A stretch of DNA of 64,000 nt, from contig NZ_JASKLS010000008.1 of NCBI RefSeq assembly GCF_030124375.1, forward strand, positions 62,001 to 126,000. Reading direction: 5' to 3'. The DNA comes from Sinorhizobium sp. 6-70 (GTDB lineage Bacteria; Pseudomonadota; Alphaproteobacteria; Rhizobiales; Rhizobiaceae). The notes under the pieces are model-generated. The model ran no database searches. It was given only the letters and a program-made list of their open reading frames with translations, and was not told the DNA's origin. This document shows, in pieces, positions 55,132-62,637 of the stretch. The translations under genes and the position numbers were made by a program. The number at the start of each line of letters is the position of its first letter. The first letter of the stretch is position 1.

Positions 55132-55818
55132 CTACTTCAGTTCGACGACCTTTCCGTCCTCGATCGTTACACGGCGGTCCATGAGGGAAGCGAGTTCGTG
55201 GTTGTGCGTCGCAATCAGTGCCGCAAGGCCCGACTGGCGCGCCAGCGCCTCCATCGCCTCGAACACATAGCCGGCGGTCTCGGGATCGAGATTGCCGGTC
55301 GGCTCATCGGCCAGGAGAACGAGCGGCGCATTGGCCACGGCGCGGGCGATGGCGACACGCTGCTGCTCACCCCCTGAGAGCTCGGCCGGCCGATGGCTGC
55401 CACGGTGGCCGATGCGCATATAGTCGAGCAAGGCGGCCGCTCTCTCTGCTGCTTCTGCCTTCGGAAGGCCGGCAATCAGCTGCGGCATCATGATGTTCTC
55501 CAGCGCGGAGAATTCCGGCAAGAGATGATGGAACTGATAGACGAAACCGATCTCCTTGCGCCGGATCGCCGTGCGCCGGTCATCGCTGAGCCCGTTGCAA
55601 GCCAAGCCGTTCACGACGACTTCGCCCGCGTCCGGGTGCTCGAGCAGGCCGGCGACATGCAGGAGCGTCGACTTGCCGGTCCCGGAGGGCGCCACGAGCG
55701 CGACGGTCTCGCCGCTTCGCAGCGTGAAATCTACCCCCTTGAGGATCGGCAGGTAGGTGTCGCCCTCGCCGTAGTGCCGCTCGATGCCGGAGAGCTGCAG
55801 TGCCACACGCGCATTCAT
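55132..55818 (-). CDS. lolD: Lipoprotein-releasing ABC transporter ATPase
   Basis: ATPase of the LolCDE complex that extracts outer-membrane lipoproteins from the inner membrane. The 228 residues show Walker A APSGTGKST, Q-loop YQFHHLLPEFSALENIMMP, signature LSGGEQQR, Walker B LLADEPTG and the switch His in THNHELA. The FHHLLPEFSALEN stretch is diagnostic of LolD. It follows the lolC/E gene by 18 bases, in the order proS-lolC/E-lolD. Confidence 0.95.
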   Translation of the reverse strand: MNARVALQLSGIERHYGEGDTYLPILKGVDFTLRSGETVALVAPSGTGKSTLLHVAGLLEHPDAGEVVVNGLACNGLSDDRRTAIRRKEIGFVYQFHHLLPEFSALENIMMPQLIAGLPKAEAAERAAALLDYMRIGHRGSHRPAELSGGEQQRVAIARAVANAPLVLLADEPTGNLDPETAGYVFEAMEALARQSGLAALIATHNHELASLMDRRVTIEDGKVVELK

Positions 55819-55836
55819 TTTGCGTTCTTGTCCTTG

Positions 55837-57147
55837 TTATTCGTACCGCAGGGCCTGCACCGGATCGAGGCGCGAGGCACGCCAAGCCGGGAAGATCGTG
55901 GCAAGGAAGGAAAGGGCAATCGCCATGACGACGACGGCGATCGTTTCGTCCGCATTCATATCGGCGGGAAGCTGGCTCAGGAAATAGAGCTCCGGATTGA
56001 AGAGCGTCGTCCCCGAGACCCACGAGAAGAACTGGCGAATCGATTCGATATTGAGGCAAACGACGACGCCGAGGAGCACGCCGGCGATCGTGCCGGCAAC
56101 CCCGATGGCGGCCCCGGTCATGAAGAAGATGCGCATTACCGATCCGGACGTCGCGCCCATCGTTCGGAGGATCGCGATGTCGCTGCCCTTGTCCTTCACC
56201 AGCATGATGAGGCCGGAAATGATGTTCAAGGCCGCCACCAGCACGATCAGTGTCAGGATCATGAACATCACGTTGCGCTCGACCTCGAGTGCGGAGAAGA
56301 AGGTCTTGTTGCGATCGCGCCAGTCGGTGATGAAGATCTGCCGGCCGGCCGCATCCTCAATAGGCTTGCGCAGGGCATCGACGGCGTCCGGATGCTCGGC
56401 GAATATTTCGATCGATTGGACGAGGCCCTCGGCATTGAAGTAGAGCTGCGCCTCCTCGAGCGGCATGAAGACGATCGTTGCGTCATATTCCGACATGCCG
56501 ATTTCGAAGATCGCCGAGACGGTATAGGCCTTGACACGCGGATTCATGCCCATGGGTGTCACATCGCCATTCGGCGAGGTCAGCGTGATCGTGCCGCCGA
56601 CACGGATCCCCAGTTGTTCGGCCATGCGCGAACCGATTGCGACACCGCTGCCGGATGCAAAGCCGACCAGATCGCCGGATTGAATGTGCTCGGAGATGGA
56701 TTTCAGCTTCGAGAGGTCGTCGGCACGGACGCCTCGAACGAGGGCGCCTGTCGACGCGTCACCGTAGCCTTGTGCCAGAACCTGTCCCTCGACCATCGGG
56801 ATCGCCATGGTCACACCCGGCACCGCCGAAAACTTGGTGGCCAGCTCGGCATAGTTGGTCAGCGGGCCGTCGAGCGGCTGCACGATGATATGACCGTTCA
56901 TGCCGAGGATGCGGGAAATGAGTTCGGTGCGGAATCCGTTCATCACCGCCATGACGATGATCAGCGTCGCGACACCCAGCATGATGCCGATGAAGGAAAA
57001 GCCGGCGATGACCGAGATGAAGGCTTCCTTCCGTCGCGAGCGCAGGTAGCGCCAGGCCACCATACGCTCGAACGCGGAAAAGGGACGGCTGGAAGGCACC
57101 CTGGACTGAGCGGCAGCCTGCACCTGGTCTTCCGTCGCCGCAGCCAT
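55837..57147 (-). CDS. lolC: Lipoprotein-releasing ABC transporter permease (LolC/LolE)
   Basis: Inner-membrane permease of 436 residues with one N-terminal transmembrane helix (AFISVIAGFSFIGIMLGVATLIIVM), a large periplasmic domain (about 75-300) and three C-terminal helices. The motifs FERMVAWRYLRSRRKEAF and MNGFRTELISRILGMNGHI are characteristic of LolC/E. In alphaproteobacteria a single LolC/E-type (LolF) protein can form a homodimer with LolD; only one such gene is present here, which fits that model. 18 bases downstream of proS. Confidence 0.93.
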   Translation of the reverse strand: MAAATEDQVQAAAQSRVPSSRPFSAFERMVAWRYLRSRRKEAFISVIAGFSFIGIMLGVATLIIVMAVMNGFRTELISRILGMNGHIIVQPLDGPLTNYAELATKFSAVPGVTMAIPMVEGQVLAQGYGDASTGALVRGVRADDLSKLKSISEHIQSGDLVGFASGSGVAIGSRMAEQLGIRVGGTITLTSPNGDVTPMGMNPRVKAYTVSAIFEIGMSEYDATIVFMPLEEAQLYFNAEGLVQSIEIFAEHPDAVDALRKPIEDAAGRQIFITDWRDRNKTFFSALEVERNVMFMILTLIVLVAALNIISGLIMLVKDKGSDIAILRTMGATSGSVMRIFFMTGAAIGVAGTIAGVLLGVVVCLNIESIRQFFSWVSGTTLFNPELYFLSQLPADMNADETIAVVVMAIALSFLATIFPAWRASRLDPVQALRYE

Positions 57148-57165
57148 CTTCGCTTCCTTCGTCCT

Positions 57166-58494
57166 TTATCTCGTCGCAGCCAGCTTGTTGATCGCGGCTT
57201 CGATCGTCATCGTCTCGCGCTCGCCGGTCTTGCGGTCCTTGACCTCGACTTCGCCGTTCGCAACCGAACGCGGTCCGACGATGATCTGAACCGGAACACC
57301 AATAAGGTCGGCGGTCGCAAACTTCGCGCCGGCGCGATCATCGGTATCGTCCAGAAGCACGTCGAATCCAGCCTTCCCGAGTCCCGAATAGAGCGTGCCG
57401 CTGGCCGCATCGCAAGCGGCATCACCCGCTTTCATGTTGATGACGACGACATCGAACGGGGCGATCGACTTCGGCCAGATGATGCCGTTATCGTCGTGCG
57501 ACGCCTCGATGATCGCGGGCACCAAACGGGTCGGGCCGATGCCGTAGGAGCCCATGTGCACGGTATGCTCCTTGCCGTCGGGCCCGAGCACCTTCGCACC
57601 CATCGCTTCGGAATATTTGGTGCCGAAGTAGAAGATGTGGCCGACCTCGATGCCGCGCGCCGACAGGCGCTCGCCCTCGGGAACAGCGTTAAAGGCCGCT
57701 TCGTCGTGCATTTCCGAGGTCGCCGCATAACGCGACGTCCACTTCTCGAAGATCGCCTTCAGGCCGGCGACATCATCGAAATTGGTATCCTCTCCCGGAA
57801 TGTCGAAACCGAGGAAGTCCTTGTGGCAGAAGACTTCGGACTCACCGGTATCGGCAAGGATGATGAACTCGTGGCTGAGATTGCCGCCGATCGGACCGGT
57901 ATCGGCGCGCATCGGGATGGCGCGCAGGCCCATGCGGGCAAAGGTGCGCAAATAAGCGGCGAACATCCGGTTGTAGGCATGCTCCGCCCCTTCCCGATCA
58001 AGATCGAAGGAATAGGCGTCCTTCATCAGGAACTCGCGCGAGCGCATCGTGCCGAAGCGCGGACGGATCTCGTCACGGAACTTCAACTGAATATGATAGA
58101 GATTGAGCGGCAGGTCACGATAGGACTTCACGTAGGAGCGGAAAACGTCCGTGATCATCTCCTCGTTCGTCGGGCCGTAGAGCATCGGCCGGTCCTGCCG
58201 ATCCTTGATGCGCAGCATCTCCTTGCCGTACGCGTCGTAGCGTCCGCTCTCCTGCCACAACTCCGCCGACTGCAGCGTCGGCATCAGGAGCTCGATCGCG
58301 CCCGAACGGTTCTGTTCTTCGCGAATGATCGCGTTGACCTTGTCGAGCACGCGCTTGCCAAGCGGCAGCCATGTGTAGATGCCGGCAGATTGCTGGCGGA
58401 TCATGCCCGTCCGCAGCATGAGGCGGTGGGAAACGATTTCCGCTTCCTTCGGATTTTCCTTCAAGATGGGCATGAAAAAGCGGGACAGGCGCAT
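57166..58494 (-). CDS. proS: Prolyl-tRNA synthetase, short alphaproteobacterial type
   Basis: Class II synthetase that charges tRNA(Pro). At 442 residues it lacks the roughly 180-residue INS editing domain of E. coli ProS, as expected for the alphaproteobacterial ProS type. Class II motif 1 (MIRQQSAGIYTWLPLGKRVL), motif 2 (RPRFGTMRSREFLMKDAYSF) and motif 3 (SYGIGPTRLVPAIIE) are all present, plus the anticodon-binding domain (DVLLDDTDDRAGAKFATADLIGVP). Mischarged Ala-tRNA(Pro) would need a separate editing protein. Upstream lies a long gap with a candidate small RNA. Confidence 0.96.
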   Translation of the reverse strand: MRLSRFFMPILKENPKEAEIVSHRLMLRTGMIRQQSAGIYTWLPLGKRVLDKVNAIIREEQNRSGAIELLMPTLQSAELWQESGRYDAYGKEMLRIKDRQDRPMLYGPTNEEMITDVFRSYVKSYRDLPLNLYHIQLKFRDEIRPRFGTMRSREFLMKDAYSFDLDREGAEHAYNRMFAAYLRTFARMGLRAIPMRADTGPIGGNLSHEFIILADTGESEVFCHKDFLGFDIPGEDTNFDDVAGLKAIFEKWTSRYAATSEMHDEAAFNAVPEGERLSARGIEVGHIFYFGTKYSEAMGAKVLGPDGKEHTVHMGSYGIGPTRLVPAIIEASHDDNGIIWPKSIAPFDVVVINMKAGDAACDAASGTLYSGLGKAGFDVLLDDTDDRAGAKFATADLIGVPVQIIVGPRSVANGEVEVKDRKTGERETMTIEAAINKLAATR

Positions 58495-58884
58495 GACAGG
58501 TTCCAGAACTTGGTGGACTTCGCACTATCGGCGGATTCGGGCGAAATGACGTTGTGCTTCGGCAGCCGTCTTCGCCGGAGCGGGGAGAAACGGCTTTGCC
58601 TTACTGAGATCGTACTCTTGAATTTCTCCCCCGACACGGCCGGCGGAAAGCATTTCGAGCTCAGCGTTCATAACCGCTTCGCGCGCGGATGAAAACCCTG
58701 CAGTCGCGGGAAGAAAGCTACATAATAGATGGCATTTGACAGGAACTGCGCGGCGTTAGCCTGCGTCAAAAGAGCACGGAAGTAACAGGACAAGGGCGGC
58801 TCCTGTCAACGGAAAAAAATTGCCAGACTGTAGCAAAAATGCAAAAAAAGCAGATGACAGCGCCCAATGTTTGAGCTAATTTCG

Positions 58885-59040
58885 GCTCACAAAACAGGCA
58901 AGAAGACCAAATTCTTGCCGAAATTCGCGGTCAAGTCTTGGGAGGATAAGATCTTAGGCGCGCTCGTTCGCTGCCGCCGGAAACGGATTAAAGATCACGC
59001 GAAACTTAGAAAACAAGGCTTTACGCCTTGTTTTTTTTTG
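58885..59040 (+). ncRNA. Candidate trans-encoded small RNA (position resembles alpha-r9/Smr9C)
   Basis: About 155 bases bounded on the right by a strong intrinsic terminator with nine T residues. Inside is a hairpin GGCAAGAA (58897-58904) with TTCTTGCC (58912-58919) and an unpaired central part. The location upstream of proS, next to a membrane protein gene, and the length match what I recall of the rhizobial alpha-r9 (Smr9C) sRNA family; this is from memory and unverified. The reverse strand also has a T-rich flank after the left hairpin, so orientation is uncertain. No promoter was called. Confidence 0.45.
59011..59039 (+). terminator. Strong rho-independent terminator
   Basis: Stem AAACAAGGC (59011-59019) with GCCTTGTTT (59025-59033), 5-base loop, and a run of nine T residues that starts in the stem. 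On the minus strand it is followed by TTTTC and could also terminate the leftward DUF1467 transcript. Confidence 0.85.
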
Positions 59041-59248
59041 CTTTTTCGCGATTTTTTCTTTACCGAAGCACTCTTGAAATATGTCAATTCTCCGGCTGTC
59101 AAGTCGAGAATTTTTGATTGGAGCCGAGGTTCCCGCGCGAACGCCGGGGTGCATGCCCTTTGGAACCACAAAAGACATCATTCGGCTGCGCCTTCGGCGA
59201 TGGGCTTTCGCCCGCTGGCATGATTTTTGCTCATCAGAAAATCAAGGT

Positions 59249-59290
59249 GCGACAGCGTGCTTGCGCGTCTGATAGACGCGCGGCGTTGTA
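59249..59290 (+). repeat. RIME-like repeat fragment (palindrome 2 only)
   Basis: GCGACAGCGTGC, then GCGTCTGATAGACGC and GGCGTTGTA correspond to palindrome 2 of the complete copies. Palindrome 1 is missing. It lies just after the DUF1467 stop. Confidence 0.55.
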
Positions 59291-59305
59291 GGGCGTGGCA
59301 GCCGT

Positions 59306-59575
59306 TCAGTAAAATTTCGGTGCGAAGCGCGGGATGGAATCGATCCCGTATCCGAGTTTGACCGAAACGACATACCAACCGAGATGAATGGCAGCAGCGA
59401 TGACAGTCGTCAGCAGCACGACGCGCAATGCACGAAACCGCGCCGGAGCGCTTTCGACGCTGCCGGGAACGACATCGTTCTCCTCCGCCTGCGTCCGCAC
59501 TCCGAGCGGCAGAACGGCAAAAAGCGTCAACCACCAGATGATGAAGTAGATGGCAAGGGTCGAAAAAGCGGACAT
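59306..59575 (-). CDS. DUF1467 family membrane protein
   Basis: An 89-residue protein with two hydrophobic segments: TLAIYFIIWWLTLFAVLPLGV at the N-terminus and VVLLTTVIAAAIHLGWYVV in the C-terminal half. The WWLTLFAVLPLGVR and GSVESAPARF motifs are typical of DUF1467, an uncharacterised alphaproteobacterial family usually found near mce and proS. I use the internal ATG at 59575; the frame reaches 59620 but without family-like sequence. Downstream of the epimerase gene on the same strand. Confidence 0.87.
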   Translation of the reverse strand: MSAFSTLAIYFIIWWLTLFAVLPLGVRTQAEENDVVPGSVESAPARFRALRVVLLTTVIAAAIHLGWYVVSVKLGYGIDSIPRFAPKFY

Positions 59576-59606
59576 TTCGGGTCTCAAGTCATATCGCTGG
59601 ATGGGC

Positions 59607-59628
59607 CTGCAGCGCCGCACGTCTTATC
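59607..59628 (-). repeat. RIME-like repeat fragment
   Basis: CTGCAGCGCCGCACGTCTTATC matches one arm of palindrome 2 in the complete copies. Remaining parts are absent. It sits between the epimerase and DUF1467 genes. Confidence 0.4.
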
Positions 59629-59698
59629 GCAAGGCCAGCGCGTCCGCCTTATAGCGCCACTCAGCCCAACCGGCAAATGACTGCACCGCGCCCGACTG

Positions 59699-60103
59699 TC
59701 ACACCTCTTCCAGTTCGATCAGGGTGCCCTGGAAGTCCTTGGGGTGCAGGAACAGGACCGGTTTGCCATGGGCGCCGATTTTCGGGGTTCCATCGCCGAG
59801 CACCCGCGCGCCAGCCGCCTTCAACCGGTCGCGAGCCGCTATGATGTCTGCCACTTCATAACAAATGTGGTGCATGCCGCCGGCGGGATTTTTCGAAAGG
59901 AAGGCGGCGATCGGGGATGCCTCGCCCAGCGGTTCCAGCAGTTCTACCTTCGTGTTCGGGAGCGCTACGAACACGACCGTAACACCGTGTTCGGGAAGCG
60001 CCTGCGGCTCGGTGACGTTCGCACCAAGCGTTGTACGATAGCTCTCAGCCGCCGCGGCCAAATCCGGCACGGCGATCGCCACATGATTTACCCTGCCCAG
60101 CAT
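59699..60103 (-). CDS. mce: Methylmalonyl-CoA epimerase
   Basis: Interconverts the (R) and (S) forms of methylmalonyl-CoA in propionyl-CoA use. The 134 residues form a glyoxalase/VOC fold: MLGRVNHVAIAVPDL with the first metal His, TKVELLEPLGEASPI with the Glu, GGMHHICYEVADI with the second His, and the terminal FQGTLIELEE Glu. Start at the ATG giving MLGRVNHVAIAV; a TTG at 60130 is possible. It lies 73 bases downstream of rnj. Confidence 0.94.
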   Translation of the reverse strand: MLGRVNHVAIAVPDLAAAAESYRTTLGANVTEPQALPEHGVTVVFVALPNTKVELLEPLGEASPIAAFLSKNPAGGMHHICYEVADIIAARDRLKAAGARVLGDGTPKIGAHGKPVLFLHPKDFQGTLIELEEV

Positions 60104-60176
60104 CGAATGCTCCCTTCTCTCGAAGACCAAGGCCGAAGCTCTGTACTGGTTTACGTCGCGTCTTCAGGTGAGAAAA

Positions 60177-61844
60177 TCAGACCTTCGTAACAAAGACTGT
60201 GACCACCGGCTTCTTGCCCCACACCTGATTGGAGGTACTGCGCACGGCGCGGCGAACCGCTTCCTGCAGCATGGCGAGGTCCTTGCGCTTTGCCCGAGGA
60301 ATGCTTTCCACCGCGCCGAGCACGGCGTCGTAGAGCGTATCGCTCATATCCTCGCCCTCGTCGTCGAATTCCGGGAGTCCAATCGGTACGACGACCGGAT
60401 CACCGAGGAAATCATAGCGGTTGTCGAGCACGACATTGACCGAGACGTGGCCGGCAAAGGAGAGCTTGCGCCGCTCGCCGATGCCCATCTCGTCGAAGTC
60501 GCCGATCAGCGTCCCGTCCTTGTAGATGCGACCGTGCGGCGCCTCGTCGATCACTTCCGCAGGGCCGGGCGCCAGGCGCAGCATCTCACCATTGCGCAGC
60601 CGCGGCACACTGGCGATTCCGGAATGCAGCGCCAGTTCGGCGTGTGCCGTCAGGTGGGCTGCCTCGCCGTGGACGGGCACGACGATCTGCGGCTTGACCC
60701 ACTGGTACATCTGCTGCAACTCATTACGCCGCGGGTGGCCGGAAACATGCACCAGCGCCTCGCTGTCAGTGATGATGTGAATGCCCTGCTCGATCAGACC
60801 ATTCTTGATATCGTTGATCGCCTTCTCGTTGCCCGGAATGGTGCGCGACGAAAAGACGATCGTGTCACCAGCGGAAAACGCCACATTGCGCATCTCATCC
60901 CGGGCGATCTTGGCGAGCGCTGCCCGCGGCTCACCTTGGCTGCCGGTCAGGATCACGACGACCTTGTCGCGTGGAATATAGCCGAACTCGTCCTCCGCCA
61001 GAAACGGCTTCAGCCCTTCCATCAGGCCGAGGTCCCTCGCCACGTCCACCACGCGTTTCATCGAACTGCCGAGCAGAAGAACCTCCCTGCCCGCGGCCTC
61101 CGCCGCTTCGGCAACGGAGCGAATGCGGCCGACATTCGAGGAGAACGTGGTGATGCCGACACGCCCCTCGGCATCGGCGATGATCTTGGCCAGGCTTTCG
61201 GAAACCTGCCGTTCGGAAGGCGAAACGCCATCGCGAAGTGCGTTGGTGGAGTCGCAGACGAGCGCCAACACCCCTTCCTCACCGATCTGGCGGAAACGCG
61301 CCTCGTCCGTGATCGGTCCGAGCGACGGCTCGAGATCGATCTTCCAGTCGCCCGTGTGCACAACGGTGCCGAGCGCCGTTCGGATAACGAGTGACATCGG
61401 CTCGGGGATCGAATGGTTGACCCCGACTGCCTCGATGCTGAAGGGGCCGATATTGATCCGGTCTCCCTGCTTGAAGATCGTGATCGGAATTTCGCCGCGG
61501 CTCTTTTCGAAATCACGCTTGGCCTCAAGCATGCCGGCTGTAAAGGGCGAGGCATAGACGGGAACGTTGAGACCTGGCCAAAGGTCGTTCAGCGCACCAT
61601 AGTGGTCTTCATGCGCATGCGTGATGATGATCGCCTTCAGATTGCGGCGCTCCTCAGCAAGGAAAGCGATATCCGGCAAGACCAGTTCGACGCCGGGCAA
61701 TTCCGGACCGGGAAACGTCACGCCGCAATCGAACATGATCCACTGGCGGTTGCCCGGCCGGCCGTAGCCATAAAGGCCAAGGTTCATGCCTATTTCGCCG
61801 ACGCCGCCGAGCGGCAAGAACACCAGTTCTTCTTCCTGCGCCAT
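60177..61844 (-). CDS. rnj: Ribonuclease J
   Basis: Metallo-beta-lactamase/beta-CASP ribonuclease with endo- and 5'-exonuclease activity. The 555 residues contain the catalytic THAHEDHYG motif, GDWKID, the beta-CASP part (TTFSSNVGRIRSVAEAA; LTGSQGEPRAALAKI), SGHPRRNELQQM, VPVHGEAAHL and a C-terminal domain. In Sinorhizobium, RNase J takes part in rRNA and tRNA 5'-end maturation; co-occurrence with RNase E is typical of alphaproteobacteria. Located 25 bases downstream of birA, within a nuoN-birA-rnj-mce run. Confidence 0.96.
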   Translation of the reverse strand: MAQEEELVFLPLGGVGEIGMNLGLYGYGRPGNRQWIMFDCGVTFPGPELPGVELVLPDIAFLAEERRNLKAIIITHAHEDHYGALNDLWPGLNVPVYASPFTAGMLEAKRDFEKSRGEIPITIFKQGDRINIGPFSIEAVGVNHSIPEPMSLVIRTALGTVVHTGDWKIDLEPSLGPITDEARFRQIGEEGVLALVCDSTNALRDGVSPSERQVSESLAKIIADAEGRVGITTFSSNVGRIRSVAEAAEAAGREVLLLGSSMKRVVDVARDLGLMEGLKPFLAEDEFGYIPRDKVVVILTGSQGEPRAALAKIARDEMRNVAFSAGDTIVFSSRTIPGNEKAINDIKNGLIEQGIHIITDSEALVHVSGHPRRNELQQMYQWVKPQIVVPVHGEAAHLTAHAELALHSGIASVPRLRNGEMLRLAPGPAEVIDEAPHGRIYKDGTLIGDFDEMGIGERRKLSFAGHVSVNVVLDNRYDFLGDPVVVPIGLPEFDDEGEDMSDTLYDAVLGAVESIPRAKRKDLAMLQEAVRRAVRSTSNQVWGKKPVVTVFVTKV

Positions 61845-61869
61845 ATCTTTGCGCGCCCCTATTCTTCAA

Positions 61870-62637
61870 TCATCCAAAAAATACATCACCGGCGGCAATC
61901 GCCTGCTGCGTGCCGGCGCCCGTGTCGAGCAACAACCGGCCGTCCTGATCAATACCGGCAAAGCGGCCCGAAAGCGACCGATCCGGAAGGTTGACGGTGA
62001 TCGTCTCGCCGATCCCGCGCGCCGCCGAACGCCAGAGCTCGATGACCCTGGCGACGCCCGCCCCGTGATCCCAGAGCGCGAGCACCTCGGCCACCGCGAG
62101 AAAAAGGTGTGCAAACAGTTCTTCCGGCGACGCCGACGCCCCTTCACGGCGAAGAGATGTCGCGGGATAGAGGGCTCCCTCCGGCGCGACACCGACATTC
62201 ACCCCGATGCCGATGACCAGTGCCCGGCGGCCATCGGCGAGCTCCTCTCCCTCAAGAAGAATGCCGCATACCTTCTTGCCATCGACGAGGATGTCATTCG
62301 GCCACTTGATCTCAACCGGCGCTGCGGCCGGCGGCATCACGGTCCGGATCGCGCGATGCGCGGCCACCGCGACGGCAAGTGGCAGGGAATGCAAGCGCGC
62401 GATCGGCGCCGGATCGATGAGAAGCAGCGATGCGTAGAGGTTGCCGGGTTCGGAAACCCATGCACGGCCTCGACGGCCGCGGCCGCCCGTCTGGCGCCCG
62501 GCAGTGATCCAGAGGTTGCCCGGATCACCTTCGCGCGCCTTCGCCAGGCACTCGCTGTTGGTCGAGACGGTCTCGGCGAGCGCGACGTGCCGGAAATCGT
62601 CAGGCGAAATCCGGCCGCCGCCCTTCCCGCCGGTCAA
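61870..62637 (-). CDS. birA: Biotin--[acetyl-CoA-carboxylase] ligase
   Basis: Attaches biotin to AccB via biotinyl-AMP. The 255 residues have the biotin/ATP loop TGGRGRRGRAW, the KWPNDILVDGKKVCGIL strand and the VIGIGVNV core. There is no N-terminal helix-turn-helix, so it is a catalytic-only (class I) enzyme and not a repressor. The start is TTG 62637, overlapping the nuoN stop (TTGA). Downstream of complex I genes as in other alphaproteobacteria. Confidence 0.94.
   Translation of the reverse strand: MTGGKGGGRISPDDFRHVALAETVSTNSECLAKAREGDPGNLWITAGRQTGGRGRRGRAWVSEPGNLYASLLLIDPAPIARLHSLPLAVAVAAHRAIRTVMPPAAAPVEIKWPNDILVDGKKVCGILLEGEELADGRRALVIGIGVNVGVAPEGALYPATSLRREGASASPEELFAHLFLAVAEVLALWDHGAGVARVIELWRSAARGIGETITVNLPDRSLSGRFAGIDQDGRLLLDTGAGTQQAIAAGDVFFG

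Larger units (their letters stand above)
58495..59305. other. Long intergenic region proS / DUF1467
   Basis: This 811-base AT-richer gap holds the proS leader and promoter, a candidate small RNA (58885-59040), its terminator, and a fragment of the dispersed repeat (59249-59290). The open frame at 58867-59223 is not supported: no ribosome-binding site, and it crosses the hairpins. Confidence 0.5.

Noticed and set aside
55393..58692. 1099-codon open frame antisense to lolD, lolC/E and proS
   Set aside because: It crosses three well-identified genes on the other strand and has no recognisable domain.
58867..59223. 118-codon open frame over the candidate small RNA
   Set aside because: No Shine-Dalgarno sequence, it runs through two hairpins and the terminator T tract, and no family is recognised.
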